64,000 bases of DNA from Fictibacillus sp. FJAT-27399 (GTDB taxonomy: Bacteria; Bacillota; Bacilli; Bacillales; Fictibacillaceae): contig NZ_LMVC01000002.1 of assembly GCF_001510655.1 (NCBI RefSeq), positions 780,390 through 844,389 on the forward strand. Reading direction: 5' to 3'. Shown in pieces: positions 7,930-17,363 of the stretch (its first letter is position 1; each line of letters starts with the position of its first letter). The notes beneath the pieces were generated by a model. It saw only the letters and a list, made by a program, of their open reading frames with translations. It did no database searches and had not been told where the DNA came from. Position numbers and translations under genes: made by a program.

Positions 7930-9416
7930 ATCTATCATTATGTATCATTTTTCTGTTCCTGATCCTGGCTCTTTATTTAGGCATACGTGCAAGAAAAGGA
8001 AAAGATATGAATATGGAGCAATTTGCCGTTGGAGGCAGGGGCTTCGGAACTTTGTTTATTTTTTTGCTGATTGCTGGTGAGGTTTATACGACGTTTACGT
8101 TTTTAGGAGGAAGCGGATGGGCCTACTCTAAAGGAGCAGCGGCTTATTATGTACCTACATATATTTTTTTAGCGTATGTACTATCTTATTGGTTGGCGCC
8201 AAAAATTTGGAGATATTCTAAAGAAAATAATATTATATCGCAGCCTGACTTTTTTGCATCGAAGTACAAAAGCAGTGCAATGGGCGTGATTGTGGCTATT
8301 GTGGGATGCTTAGCCCTTGTTCCGTATATAGTCATTCAATTTAAAGGATTAGGAATCATTGTTGCGGAGGCTTCTTACGGAGCGATTTCCCCTGTAGCTG
8401 CCAGCGTTATAGGTGCAATAGTCGTAACCACTTATGTAATGGTATCTGGTATCCATGGCTCTGCCTGGACAGCAGTGGTGAAGGATTTTATGATTTTGGC
8501 GGTTGTCGTGTTTATGGGTATATTTATTCCCATGCATTATTTTGGCGGGATTCAGCCGATGTTTGAGTCCGTACAGGCCGTTAAACCTGAATTGTTAACT
8601 TTGCCGGACCTGGGTCTTAGTAATTCTTGGTTTATCTCAACCGTTCTTTTAAACGCTGTTGGCTTTTATTTATTGCCGAATTCATTCATGGTTGTTATAG
8701 CCGCAGATGGGGAAAAAACCATTCGTAAAAATGCGATCACTTTACCTTTGTACACGTTATTGTTGCTTTTTGTCTTTTTTATAGGCTTTGCCGCAGTACT
8801 GCAAATTCCAGGATTGCAAGGAGCCGATGGGGACCTTTCGCTTTTAAGGCTGGCCATTCACACATTTAATCCTTGGGTAATCGGCATTATCGGAGGAGCT
8901 GGTCTATTGACCGCTTTAGTTCCTGCTTCTGTTATGCTCATGGCTGCATCGGTTGGTTTAACAAAAAGCTTTTATAAAGTGATTGTCCCATCAGCCACCC
9001 AAAAACAACAATTGACTGCATCAAAGGTTTTTATTCTCGGACTGTCTTCTATCGCTTTAATTTTAACTATAACTGGCGGAGAAGCTTTGGCCATTTTGAA
9101 CATCGTAGCGTATAGTCTTATCACTCAATTGGCGCCAGCGTTGTTTTTCAGCTTATCGAAAAACAATGTTGCCAATAAATACGGTGCAATCGCAGGTATA
9201 GTTGCAGGAGTTATTGTAGTTCTTTATGTGACGATAACAGGGGTAAAGGTAAGCACATTCTTTCCAAATGTACCACACGCAATAAACGACATTAGTACAG
9301 GAGTTGTAGCATTAATAATAAATGTAATTGTTATGATTGTAGTTAGTCTTCTCACTAAAAATATTGCTGTTAGCACACTTCATGCAAATGAAATTAAGAA
9401 AAGCAGTATTTCCTAA
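7926..9416 (+). CDS. sodium:solute symporter (SSS family)
   Basis: This 496-residue membrane protein has about thirteen hydrophobic segments and the SSS signature layout: an N-terminal helix ending in GIRARKGKDMNMEQFAVGGR, then AGEVYTTFTFLGGSGWAYSKG. The PanF/MctP-like branch imports carboxylates or similar compounds with sodium. It is coupled to the DUF3311 subunit and sits between two amidohydrolase paralogues, so it most likely brings their substrate in. It is full length and intact. Confidence 0.85.
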   Translation: MNLSLCIIFLFLILALYLGIRARKGKDMNMEQFAVGGRGFGTLFIFLLIAGEVYTTFTFLGGSGWAYSKGAAAYYVPTYIFLAYVLSYWLAPKIWRYSKENNIISQPDFFASKYKSSAMGVIVAIVGCLALVPYIVIQFKGLGIIVAEASYGAISPVAASVIGAIVVTTYVMVSGIHGSAWTAVVKDFMILAVVVFMGIFIPMHYFGGIQPMFESVQAVKPELLTLPDLGLSNSWFISTVLLNAVGFYLLPNSFMVVIAADGEKTIRKNAITLPLYTLLLLFVFFIGFAAVLQIPGLQGADGDLSLLRLAIHTFNPWVIGIIGGAGLLTALVPASVMLMAASVGLTKSFYKVIVPSATQKQQLTASKVFILGLSSIALILTITGGEALAILNIVAYSLITQLAPALFFSLSKNNVANKYGAIAGIVAGVIVVLYVTITGVKVSTFFPNVPHAINDISTGVVALIINVIVMIVVSLLTKNIAVSTLHANEIKKSSIS

Positions 9417-9561
9417 ACTTCATTTTTTCTCGTCTTTCGACAGTCAAAGATGAAATTAATTATCTCCCAAAGGAATGTGCTTTTTACGACGATATTGGTT
9501 TGGGAACAGGGATGCATAAAACGACATTCAGAATACTTTAAAAGTAGAAAGGGATGTGTTT

Positions 9562-11187
9562 ATGAAAGCCGATGTTGTGTTTGTCAATGGGGAAGTAATA
9601 ACAGTAGATGAAAAGAATTCAATAGTAGAAGCTATAGCCGTAAAGGATAACCGCATTGTGGCTGTCGGATCTAATCAGGAGGTTACGGAATTTATCGGAG
9701 AAGCAACAGAAGTGATTGACCTGCAAGGGAAGACTCTTCTGCCTGGCTTTATAGATTCTCATTTGCACCTTACTATTTATGGGACAAACCTATTAGGGGT
9801 AAGCTGTATTAATCCTCATATTACATCTCTTCGTGATATATTTGCAGATTTACGAAAAAAGGCAGAAGAAACACCTAAAGGAAACTGGGTGCGTGCTTCG
9901 GGATTTGATGAAAAAGAGATAGACGAAAGCCGTTTCCCGACTAGAGAAGAATTAGATGAAATTTCAACTGATCATCCAATTGTAATCATTCGTACGTGTA
10001 ATCATACGTGCATAGCTAATAGCAAAGCATTGGAACTGGCTAACATGAATGAAACTACACCCGATCCTGGAGGTGGCATTATAGAGCGGGATGATAATGG
10101 CAAATTAACGGGGAAACTGATTGAAAACGCGCATATGCAAATGTTTCAGGTAGCTAAATACAGTGAAGAAGAGCTCAAAAAATCAATGAAGCTTGCTTCA
10201 GATGAGTTCATCCGGGCAGGGATAACAAGCATTCATGATGCAGGTGGATATGGTGAAGGCTCTCAAAATATTCGTATTATGCAACAGGCCGTTCAGTCAA
10301 AAGATATACGAGTAAGGGTGTATGCGTTGATTGGCTCCTTAACTAATTCACATGATTTCGTTAATCAAATGGTTGAAGCAGGCCCGATAACAGGTCTTGG
10401 AGATGATCATTTTAAAATTGGACCAGCCAAACTTTTTACCGATGGCAGCAGCACCGGACCAACGATCGCTACACGAGAACCTTATACTAGTAATCCAAAT
10501 GACCATGGTATTATTTACTACAGTCAAGAAGAGTTAAATCGTATTTTAGGTAATGCCCATAAAAAGGGATTTCAAATAACAGCACATGCACAAGGTGATC
10601 GCGCCATTGAAATGTTTCTAAACTGTATCGAAACGGCACTACAAGAGCATCCCCGTGATGACCATCGACACCGTATTGAGCATGCTGGGATCGCTTCTCC
10701 TGATCTACAGCAGAGAATGAAAGATCTTGGTGTCGTTATTATTCCAAATCCAGTGTTTATGTACGTCAACGGTGATGTATATAGGCAGTATTATGGAGAG
10801 CGTGTGAACGTGATGTATCCCGCCCGTGATTATATTGATAAAGGGATCATCGCTGCTTTTGGTTCTGATACTCCAGTGACCTACAGTGATCCTTTGCTTG
10901 GTATTCATGCCGCAGTTAATAGAAGATCGAAGTCAGGAAAAATGGTAGGAGAGAATCAATGTGTAGATGTAGTCGAGGCGATTCGTGCATACACTTGGAA
11001 CGGGGCATATGCCAGTTTTGATGAAAAGGTTAAAGGGAGCCTTGAAGTCGGCAAACTGGCAGATATCGTTGTCTTAAACGAAAGCATTTTAAAAGTTGAT
11101 CAAACCAAGATCAAAGATTTACATGTCGAAATCACCATGATTGATGGTGAAATTTTATATCGCAGTGAACAGTTAGTAGAGATTTAA
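9562..11187 (+). CDS. YtcJ-type metal-dependent amidohydrolase (copy 2)
   Basis: This is a 541-residue paralogue of the protein at 6012 and is alignable with it from end to end. The same metal motifs are present: HLH in GFIDSHLHL, K in PAKLFTDGSS, H in HAQGD, H in HRIEHAG and D in FGSDTPV. The start (ATG 9562 after AGAAAGGGATG) copies the layout of the first gene. Differences cluster near the putative substrate pocket (IPNPVFMYVNGDVYRQYYGE against IPNPPFPYEFGDIYVHHYGD), so the two copies may act on related but distinct substrates. It arose by tandem duplication around the symporter pair. Confidence 0.85.
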   Translation: MKADVVFVNGEVITVDEKNSIVEAIAVKDNRIVAVGSNQEVTEFIGEATEVIDLQGKTLLPGFIDSHLHLTIYGTNLLGVSCINPHITSLRDIFADLRKKAEETPKGNWVRASGFDEKEIDESRFPTREELDEISTDHPIVIIRTCNHTCIANSKALELANMNETTPDPGGGIIERDDNGKLTGKLIENAHMQMFQVAKYSEEELKKSMKLASDEFIRAGITSIHDAGGYGEGSQNIRIMQQAVQSKDIRVRVYALIGSLTNSHDFVNQMVEAGPITGLGDDHFKIGPAKLFTDGSSTGPTIATREPYTSNPNDHGIIYYSQEELNRILGNAHKKGFQITAHAQGDRAIEMFLNCIETALQEHPRDDHRHRIEHAGIASPDLQQRMKDLGVVIIPNPVFMYVNGDVYRQYYGERVNVMYPARDYIDKGIIAAFGSDTPVTYSDPLLGIHAAVNRRSKSGKMVGENQCVDVVEAIRAYTWNGAYASFDEKVKGSLEVGKLADIVVLNESILKVDQTKIKDLHVEITMIDGEILYRSEQLVEI

Positions 11188-11241
11188 GAGTATAGGTCCA
11201 AAATTACGAAGTTACCATATTCTTGATTAGGGGGAACCACA

Positions 11242-12327
11242 TTGCAGCCTTTTCAATTGATCAAAGTAAGTGGCTCTGCGCTTGAACGCGGCCGGCAAAT
11301 TGGAATGAAAGCTAAAAAGCAAATCGTTCACAATATAAATACCTACAAAAAGATTTTCATGGATATGGCTGGTGTAGATTGGACTACCGCGACAAACCGT
11401 GCTGCCGATTATATTCCTTGGATTGAAAAATATGACCAGGAAATCATGAATGAGATCATTGGAATAAGCGAAGGATCGAATCAGCCATTGCTGGATATTG
11501 TAGCATTAAATTCAAGAAGTGAAATTATTTTAAATACAGATGGCTGCACAAGTGTTGCTGTTCTGCCAGAAGTTACTAAAAACAATGAAACATTACTTGG
11601 TCAAAATTGGGATTGGAATGATGTTATTAAGCCAGGAATCATCATTCTAGAAATTGATCAGGCCCCGCGTCCAAAAATACTAATGGCTACAGAAGCAGGA
11701 ATTGTCGGGAAGATTGGAATGAATAGTGAAGGTCTAGGTGTTTGCTTAAATTTGCTTGGGACACAAAACAATACCGTGGGAGTTCCCATTCATATCGTCC
11801 TTCGGGGGATTTTAAACAGCAAATCGATCTCTCAAGCAGTCGGACAAGTGGCGAGATTACGACGCGGAACCGCTGCTAATTTTCTCGTTGCGGATGATGA
11901 AGGAGTGGCATTCGATATTGAATCAACATGTACAGATTTTGATGTATTGTATCCATCTGCAGGGACAATCAACCATACCAATCATTTTGTAAGTAAGCGG
12001 ATGGATTTTTTAGATACTGCCAGAGAAAAATTCCCAGACACCTTTGTCCGTTATTGGCGTTCTCTTAATTTATTATCCACACATAAATCTGATATCGATG
12101 AGCAGACACTCAATCATATATTTACAGATCACTTCGGCTACCCAGATTCAATTTGCCGCCATGGTGATTTATATCCAGTAGACTTAGGACGGATTTCAGC
12201 CAGTTGTACCGTTTTTTCGATCGTTATGAATCTATCAAAAAAGACGTTTGAGATTTCGACTGGGCAGCCATGTTCTAGTGATCATCATACTTATCGCCTA
12301 TCCCAGTTACAACTAAATGAATACTAA
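11242..12327 (+). CDS. C45-family autoproteolytic acyltransferase/amidohydrolase
   Basis: This 361-residue protein resembles acyl-CoA:6-aminopenicillanate acyltransferase (peptidase C45, Ntn-hydrolase fold). The self-cleavage site is visible as NTDGCTSVAV, with Cys102 as the expected new N-terminal nucleophile, followed by the conserved GQNWDWN. It starts at TTG 11242 behind TAGGGGGAACC. In bacilli such proteins hydrolyse N-acyl amino acids or related amides rather than making penicillins. Placed after two amidohydrolases and a symporter, it is probably one step in the same amide-catabolic route. Confidence 0.8.
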   Translation: MQPFQLIKVSGSALERGRQIGMKAKKQIVHNINTYKKIFMDMAGVDWTTATNRAADYIPWIEKYDQEIMNEIIGISEGSNQPLLDIVALNSRSEIILNTDGCTSVAVLPEVTKNNETLLGQNWDWNDVIKPGIIILEIDQAPRPKILMATEAGIVGKIGMNSEGLGVCLNLLGTQNNTVGVPIHIVLRGILNSKSISQAVGQVARLRRGTAANFLVADDEGVAFDIESTCTDFDVLYPSAGTINHTNHFVSKRMDFLDTAREKFPDTFVRYWRSLNLLSTHKSDIDEQTLNHIFTDHFGYPDSICRHGDLYPVDLGRISASCTVFSIVMNLSKKTFEISTGQPCSSDHHTYRLSQLQLNEY

Positions 12328-12401
12328 TCTTTTCATCCGTTAAAAGTAGGGGTGGAACGTTTTATTACAATGAAAAAGTGAAGGAAAAGGAGAGAAAGCC
12401 C

Positions 12402-12998
12402 GTGCAATTTAACCCATCTCAGCTCGCAGCAAAAGACGTATACAAATTGTTAACAGGTGCAGTTGTTCCTCGGCCAATCGCATGGGTATCGACGATTTCT
12501 GAAGAAGGGGAATTAAATCTCGCTCCATACAGTTTCTTCACAGTGGCATCAAGGCAACCTCCCCTGTTATGTATTTCAATAGGAGAGGGAACAGACGAGC
12601 GTGAAGGAACAGTTAAGGACACTCTAGTGAATATACGCTCACAAAAAGAATTTGTCATTAACGTGGTATCTTCTGAATTAGGAAATCAAATGCAGAAAAC
12701 AGCTGAAAATTCCGCCAGTCATGTTAATGAATTTGAGGAGGCGCAGTTAACTCCCATTCCTAGTGACTTAGTGAAGCCAATGCGTGTAAAGGAAGCACCG
12801 ATCCAGATGGAATGCCGGCTAGAGAAAATCATTCCACTTGGCACTGACCATTTAGTCATTGGACAAATGATTCGTTATCACATCCAAGATCAATACTATT
12901 TGGGTAATTATAAGGTTAACTTAGAGAAGTTAAGTGCACTCGGTAGATATGCAGGGAATTATAGTGTAAGTACAGAGTTTTTCACACTGCCAAAATAA
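12402..12998 (+). CDS. flavin reductase-like FMN-binding protein
   Basis: This protein of about 198 residues has the flavin-reductase-like split beta-barrel fold: LLTGAVVPRPIAWVSTIS, then LNLAPYSFFTVASRQPPLLC, and RYAGNY near the end. Family members bind FMN and supply reduced flavin or act as small oxidoreductases. I start it at GTG 12402 behind AAGGAGAG. An upstream in-frame GTG (12378) has no RBS. It is the last gene of the amide cluster and is followed by a hairpin at 13074, so it may serve an oxidative step there. Confidence 0.8.
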   Translation: MQFNPSQLAAKDVYKLLTGAVVPRPIAWVSTISEEGELNLAPYSFFTVASRQPPLLCISIGEGTDEREGTVKDTLVNIRSQKEFVINVVSSELGNQMQKTAENSASHVNEFEEAQLTPIPSDLVKPMRVKEAPIQMECRLEKIIPLGTDHLVIGQMIRYHIQDQYYLGNYKVNLEKLSALGRYAGNYSVSTEFFTLPK

Positions 12999-13535
12999 TT
13001 TGAATCGAATGGATCGTTTCTTAAAGAGAAATAGGTTACTTTCCGGTTAAAGGTATGATGTAAGGAATCTAAAGAAGAAGTGAGTTGCACTCACTTCTTC
13101 TTCATTGTTTTTTATAATTTTCAATTGTCCATGGATATGAGAAGCGTTTATCGCATATTGATTTCCTTAAAGAACCCCAAACGCCGTTCTTCCCCCTCAC
13201 TTTCCCGAGAAGATATGCCTATTTGGTAACAGCGGATGAGATTGTTAATGCAATAAAGAAACAAAAGTTACTTTTTTAATAGCTGTGCTAAATGGTTTTA
13301 TTCCTCACTTCTCTCCTGAACTTATTTCAACCCTATAGTTTAGTTCCCACAATTCTTTTCATACCTGCTGTACTCATATCTTGTGTCTGATAGCTTGAAT
13401 TTTATGCTTGCTCTGTGGAAAAGTGGTCCTTCAGAAGGGTCTCAGTATAGGGCGAGATTATCGGCTTTTGCCAAGAGGGATCGTTCATAAGTAGTGATGC
13501 ACAAAGGTATTTCATTCTGAATTCAAAAATTTATA
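12999..13535. other. intergenic region before the inositol genes
   Basis: A short open stretch near 13209-13279 reads YAYLVTADEIVNAIKKQKLLF and may be the tail of a lost gene. I cannot identify it. Otherwise I see no gene. Confidence 0.3.
13074..13112 (+). terminator. intrinsic terminator of the amidohydrolase cluster
   Basis: GAAGAAGTGAG pairs perfectly with CTCACTTCTTC, followed by a T-rich stretch from 13107. Confidence 0.65.
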
Positions 13536-13565
13536 TTGACTCATAAATAGTCAGAAAAGTATAAT
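13536..13565 (+). promoter_or_regulatory. sigma-A promoter of the inositol ABC/dehydrogenase operon
   Basis: TTGACT (13536-13541) and TATAAT (13560-13565) are separated by 18 bp. The operator palindrome at 13574 lies directly after the -10, as expected for repression. Confidence 0.7.
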
Positions 13566-13573
13566 AAGTAAAA

Positions 13574-13589
13574 AGGAAAGCGCTTTCCT
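13574..13589. promoter_or_regulatory. LacI-family operator 1 (inositol regulon)
   Basis: The perfect 16-bp palindrome AGGAAAGCGCTTTCCT lies just downstream of the -10 element. It shares the AAGCGCTT core with four other sites in this region and resembles sites reported for the LacI-type inositol repressor IolQ of Geobacillus. Confidence 0.7.
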
Positions 13590-13673
13590 GTTTTACTTCC
13601 TACAACTAGTGCAAAAATAGTTTTTAATTGCATAGTTTTATTGTCCGTTTAGGAATAGATACTTTTTTATTTT

Positions 13674-13689
13674 AGGAAAGCGCTTAATT
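13674..13689. promoter_or_regulatory. LacI-family operator 2 (inositol regulon)
   Basis: AGGAAAGCGCTTAATT, with the same core, lies about 20 bp before the first dehydrogenase start. Paired with operator 1 (100 bp apart) it could support looping. Confidence 0.6.
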
Positions 13690-13710
13690 AATTGAAGTGA
13701 GGTGAAGCTC

Positions 13711-14769
13711 TTGCATAAAACAATAGTTAAAGTGGGGATTGTCGGACTGGGCAGGCTGGGCAGGCAGCATGCGGAAAACTTGGCATTCCGGATTCCTTTT
13801 TGTGAGTTGGCCGCTGTTTGCAGCATAGACTCTGAAGCCGTGAAACAGGTGAAAAAAGAGTGGAATGTTCCATATGCTTACACAGATTACGATGAGATGC
13901 TGGCTAATAAAGAACTGGATGCCATTTTCATTGCAACTCCGTCCGGTTTTCACTGTGAGCAAATTGAAAAAGCACTACACGCCGGTTTTCACGTGTTCAG
14001 TGAAAAACCACTTGGTTTATACTTGGAGGAAGCGATTCGGGTTCAGAAAGCGGTAAACAGAAATAAAGAAAAGGTGTTTATGCTCGGTTTTATGAGGAGA
14101 TACGACCATTCCTATGCTTATGCGAAAAAGAAGATAGAGGAAGGCAAGATTGGCGAGCCTGTTTTAATCCGCTGTTATGGGCTTGATCCCGCAAAGGCGA
14201 TGGACGGATTTATGAAGTTTGCCAAAAAGAATTACAGCGGCGGTTTATTCCTGGACATGGCCGTTCATGATTTGGATCTGGCACGTTGGTTTCTGAATGC
14301 GGAGGCCCGGCAGGTGTGGGCGATCGGTGGGAATTATGCCTATACAGAATTTGAAGAGCTGAATGATGCAGAAACGGGAGCTGCTCTCGTTAAATTTGAA
14401 AATAATAAAATGGGCATTTTTGTGGCCAGCCGGAATTGTGCGCATGGTTACCATATTGAAACTGAAATTATCGGTACAAAAGGCAGTTTGAGAATCGGGA
14501 CGGTTCCTGAAAAGAACAGGGTTACGGTCTTTGACGAAAGCGGAGCGGTAAATGAATGTTCAGACGGCTTCCTTGAACGTTTTGAACAGGCCTATTTAAG
14601 TGAAGCGGAAGAGTTTATATCCTGCATTCTGGAAAACAGGCAGCCTGAAGTTACTGTTGAAGACGGCGTTCTTTCTACTTGTTTGGGCTACGCATGCAAA
14701 GAAGCCTTTGAAACGGGGGAGCTTAAAACCGTCCAGTATCCTGTTACAGCCCCTCCTTTGGTTCGCTGA
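13711..14769 (+). CDS. inositol dehydrogenase-like Gfo/Idh/MocA oxidoreductase
   Basis: This protein of about 352 residues has the Rossmann start KVGIVGLGRLGRQHAENL, the catalytic SEKPLG lysine and the HDLDLARW histidine/aspartate motif seen in inositol 2-dehydrogenases. I start it at TTG 13711, which has GAGGTGA six bases upstream; GTG 13702 would overlap that RBS. The MAVHDLDLARW stretch is especially IolG-like, so an inositol isomer (myo, scyllo or chiro) is the likely substrate, oxidised with NAD(P). It is first in an operon with a second dehydrogenase and the ABC importer. Confidence 0.8.
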   Translation: MHKTIVKVGIVGLGRLGRQHAENLAFRIPFCELAAVCSIDSEAVKQVKKEWNVPYAYTDYDEMLANKELDAIFIATPSGFHCEQIEKALHAGFHVFSEKPLGLYLEEAIRVQKAVNRNKEKVFMLGFMRRYDHSYAYAKKKIEEGKIGEPVLIRCYGLDPAKAMDGFMKFAKKNYSGGLFLDMAVHDLDLARWFLNAEARQVWAIGGNYAYTEFEELNDAETGAALVKFENNKMGIFVASRNCAHGYHIETEIIGTKGSLRIGTVPEKNRVTVFDESGAVNECSDGFLERFEQAYLSEAEEFISCILENRQPEVTVEDGVLSTCLGYACKEAFETGELKTVQYPVTAPPLVR

Positions 14770-14790
14770 TGAGAGGAGGATCAATTATTT

Positions 14791-15783
14791 ATGACGCAGA
14801 TTAAATGGGGAATTCTGAGTGCAGCCAATATTGCTTATGATCAGCTTGTTCCAGCCCTCAGACGATCAGGCCATGGATTTGTGACTGCAGTTGCTTCCAA
14901 AAACAAAGGGAAAGCAGAACGTTTTCAAGTCCCTGAAATCTACGAAAGGTATGATGCACTCTTAAAAGCCCCGAACATAGATGCTGTATATATACCGCTA
15001 CCTAATGCTCTCCATGCAGAATGGGCAGTGAAGGCGATGAATCATGGAAAGCATGTTCTTCTGGAGAAACCAGCGGCATTGACAGAGGCTGAGATGGTTG
15101 CCATTAAAGAGGCGGCCGATAAAAATGATGTTGTCTTTATGGAAGCTTTCATGTATCAGTTTCATAAACAGCATGAAAGAGTAAAAGAGCTTCTTGTATC
15201 AGAAGTAATCGGTGAATGGCGCCATGTAAAAGCCCATTTTTCCTGGATGCTTGATAACGATGAGGACATCCGCCTATCCAGGGAACTTGGTGGAGGAGCG
15301 ATGCGGGATGTAGGTTGTTATGGAATTCATGCTGTAACCCAGATCGTTGGCTTTAGACCGGCAAACCTCTCCATGACGGCACGAATTCCTTCAAAGTATG
15401 GAGTTGATATTACGTCCACCTGTGTAATGGCTGATGAAAATGGGCGGACAGCTGAGATCTTTGCATCAATGGAGATGCCATTCATTAACCGTTATGAAAT
15501 TATCGGTTCTAAGGGCTCCATAACAGTGGATTCCTCCTTCCGTCCGGATGAATCCAGTGATGGGTTTGGGAAGGTAACGGTAAGGGACAGCAATTATCAT
15601 GTAATATTGCTGGAAAGTCATTCGGATGACCAATATTTAAACCAAGTCGAGCATTTTCATGAATGCATCCTCAAGAATAAACAGCCGGCCTATAATGCAG
15701 CTCATTCAGTGGACATGGCTCGCTATCTGGAAAAAAGCTATGAATCACTGGAGAATAATTCGATTTTGGTGAACGTTGGTTAA
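14791..15783 (+). CDS. Gfo/Idh/MocA family oxidoreductase
   Basis: This 330-residue dehydrogenase has KWGILSAANIAYDQLVPALR as its nucleotide-binding start, LLEKPAALTEAE as the lysine motif and RDVGCYGIHAV at the active site. It belongs to the branch containing trans-dihydrodiol and xylose dehydrogenases rather than the classic IolG branch. It follows the previous gene by 21 bp with RBS GAGAGGAGG. In this context it probably handles another inositol isomer or a keto-inositol (a role like IolU, IolW or IolX), but the isomer cannot be told from sequence. Confidence 0.75.
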   Translation: MTQIKWGILSAANIAYDQLVPALRRSGHGFVTAVASKNKGKAERFQVPEIYERYDALLKAPNIDAVYIPLPNALHAEWAVKAMNHGKHVLLEKPAALTEAEMVAIKEAADKNDVVFMEAFMYQFHKQHERVKELLVSEVIGEWRHVKAHFSWMLDNDEDIRLSRELGGGAMRDVGCYGIHAVTQIVGFRPANLSMTARIPSKYGVDITSTCVMADENGRTAEIFASMEMPFINRYEIIGSKGSITVDSSFRPDESSDGFGKVTVRDSNYHVILLESHSDDQYLNQVEHFHECILKNKQPAYNAAHSVDMARYLEKSYESLENNSILVNVG

Positions 15784-15797
15784 TTTTTAGGCATTAA

Positions 15798-15813
15798 AGG
15801 TAAGCGCTTTCCT
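15798..15813. promoter_or_regulatory. LacI-family operator 3 (inositol regulon)
   Basis: AGGTAAGCGCTTTCCT lies 38 bp before the ABC ATPase start. It fits the AAGCGCTT operator family and suggests an internal control point for the transporter genes. Confidence 0.6.
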
Positions 15814-15850
15814 TCGTTTGGTAGACGTTTAAAAAGAAAGGGGCTTGGAT

Positions 15851-17359
15851 ATGGCCGTTGAAACAAAAAGTCTTCTCGAGATCAGAGGAATTAAAAAGAG
15901 TTTCGATCAAAACCATGTGCTCAAAGGGATTGATTTTGATGTAAAAGCGGGGGAAGTCCATGTTCTGCTCGGTGAAAATGGGGCCGGAAAATCTACACTT
16001 ATTAAAATATTAACTGGAGCCTATCAGAAAGATGCAGGGGAGATTTACTGGGAAGGTAGAATGGTAGACCTTAATACTCCCGTTGATGCCATGAATATAG
16101 GGATTGCGACCATCTATCAGGAGCTGAACCTCATTCCCCAGCTCAAAGTTTATGAAAATATTTTTCTTGGCAGGGAATTAAAGCGCAGTGGAAAACGATC
16201 TTTGCTTGATCACAACGCCATGCATGAGGAAGCGAAGCGTTGCTTAAAGATGCTCGGCCAAAACCCTAATATTGCAGATATGCAGGTTTCGAGACTGGGG
16301 ATCGGCCAGCAGCAGCTCGTTGAAGTAGCCAAAGCGCTTGCTTTGGATGCAAAACTGATTATTATGGACGAGCCTACTTCCAGCCTCAGTGCCCAGGAAG
16401 TAGACCAGCTGTATAACTGTGTGGAGTCTCTGAAGGCGAAAGGGATTGCTATTGTTTTCATTTCCCACCGGTTGGAAGAGATCAGAAGGCTGGGCGATCG
16501 GATTACCATTCTAAGAGATGGCTTCAAGATTGATACATTACAAGTGAGAACAACAGAAACGGATTACTGGATAGAATTGATGGTTGGACGTTCTTTGGAT
16601 GAGAAATTCCCCAAACAAAACTTTACACTTGGGAAAGAAGGGTTCAGGGTCGAGGGCCTTGAAGTGGAAGGGACTCAGGAACCTGTCGGATTTTCTGTCC
16701 GGTATGGCGAGATCATAGGTATTTCAGGCCTGGTTGGCGCCGGGCGTACGGAGCTTGCAAGAGCCATTTTCGGAGCGGATTCAAGCAAGAATGGCAAGAT
16801 CTTTATTGATGGGAAAGAAGTAAAGATCAAGTCTCCAAGGGATGCCATTAATTCCGGGATTGCTTTTATCACAGAGGACAGGAAAGGGGAAGGGCTTCTT
16901 CTTGATCAAAAGCTGGACTTCAATATCGTTATGGCAAACATGAAGAAATTTACTGGTAAATCCAGATTGATTGATTTGAATGCCATACGTGAGGAATCGG
17001 AAAATTATATTAAAGAACTGAAGGTTCGGCCGAATAACCTGGAATTGAATGCCCGCAACTTAAGCGGCGGGAACCAGCAGAAGATCGTCATTGCCAAATG
17101 GCTGTGCACCCAAGCAAAAGTTTTCATCTTTGATGAACCGACAAGAGGAATTGACGTAGGGGCAAAGGTGGAGGTATACCGCTTAATGAACCGACTTGTT
17201 GAAAACGGAGCGATTGTCATTATGATTTCGTCAGAGCTGCCAGAAATTCTCGGAATGTGCGACCGTGTGCTTGTCATGAGTGAGGGGAAATTTACCGCTA
17301 ATTTTAAAATTGAAGATGCCTCTCAGGAGAAAATTATGAAAGCGGCTACAGGAGGGTGA
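15851..17359 (+). CDS. sugar ABC transporter, tandem ATP-binding protein (RbsA-like)
   Basis: This protein of about 502 residues has two ABC domains. The first has Walker A GENGAGKST (about residue 40), a signature region reading LGIGQQQLVEVAKAL and Walker B LIIMDEPTSS. The second has the degenerate P-loop GLVGAGRTE and the signature LSGGNQQKIVIAKWL, with FDEPTRGIDVG. This asymmetry is typical of the carbohydrate uptake class 2 family (RbsA, MglA, and inositol importers such as IbpA-IatA). I start it at ATG 15851 after AAGAAAGGGG. It energises the permease and lipoprotein encoded next; inositol is the inferred substrate. Confidence 0.9.
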   Translation: MAVETKSLLEIRGIKKSFDQNHVLKGIDFDVKAGEVHVLLGENGAGKSTLIKILTGAYQKDAGEIYWEGRMVDLNTPVDAMNIGIATIYQELNLIPQLKVYENIFLGRELKRSGKRSLLDHNAMHEEAKRCLKMLGQNPNIADMQVSRLGIGQQQLVEVAKALALDAKLIIMDEPTSSLSAQEVDQLYNCVESLKAKGIAIVFISHRLEEIRRLGDRITILRDGFKIDTLQVRTTETDYWIELMVGRSLDEKFPKQNFTLGKEGFRVEGLEVEGTQEPVGFSVRYGEIIGISGLVGAGRTELARAIFGADSSKNGKIFIDGKEVKIKSPRDAINSGIAFITEDRKGEGLLLDQKLDFNIVMANMKKFTGKSRLIDLNAIREESENYIKELKVRPNNLELNARNLSGGNQQKIVIAKWLCTQAKVFIFDEPTRGIDVGAKVEVYRLMNRLVENGAIVIMISSELPEILGMCDRVLVMSEGKFTANFKIEDASQEKIMKAATGG

Positions 17360-17363
17360 AAAT

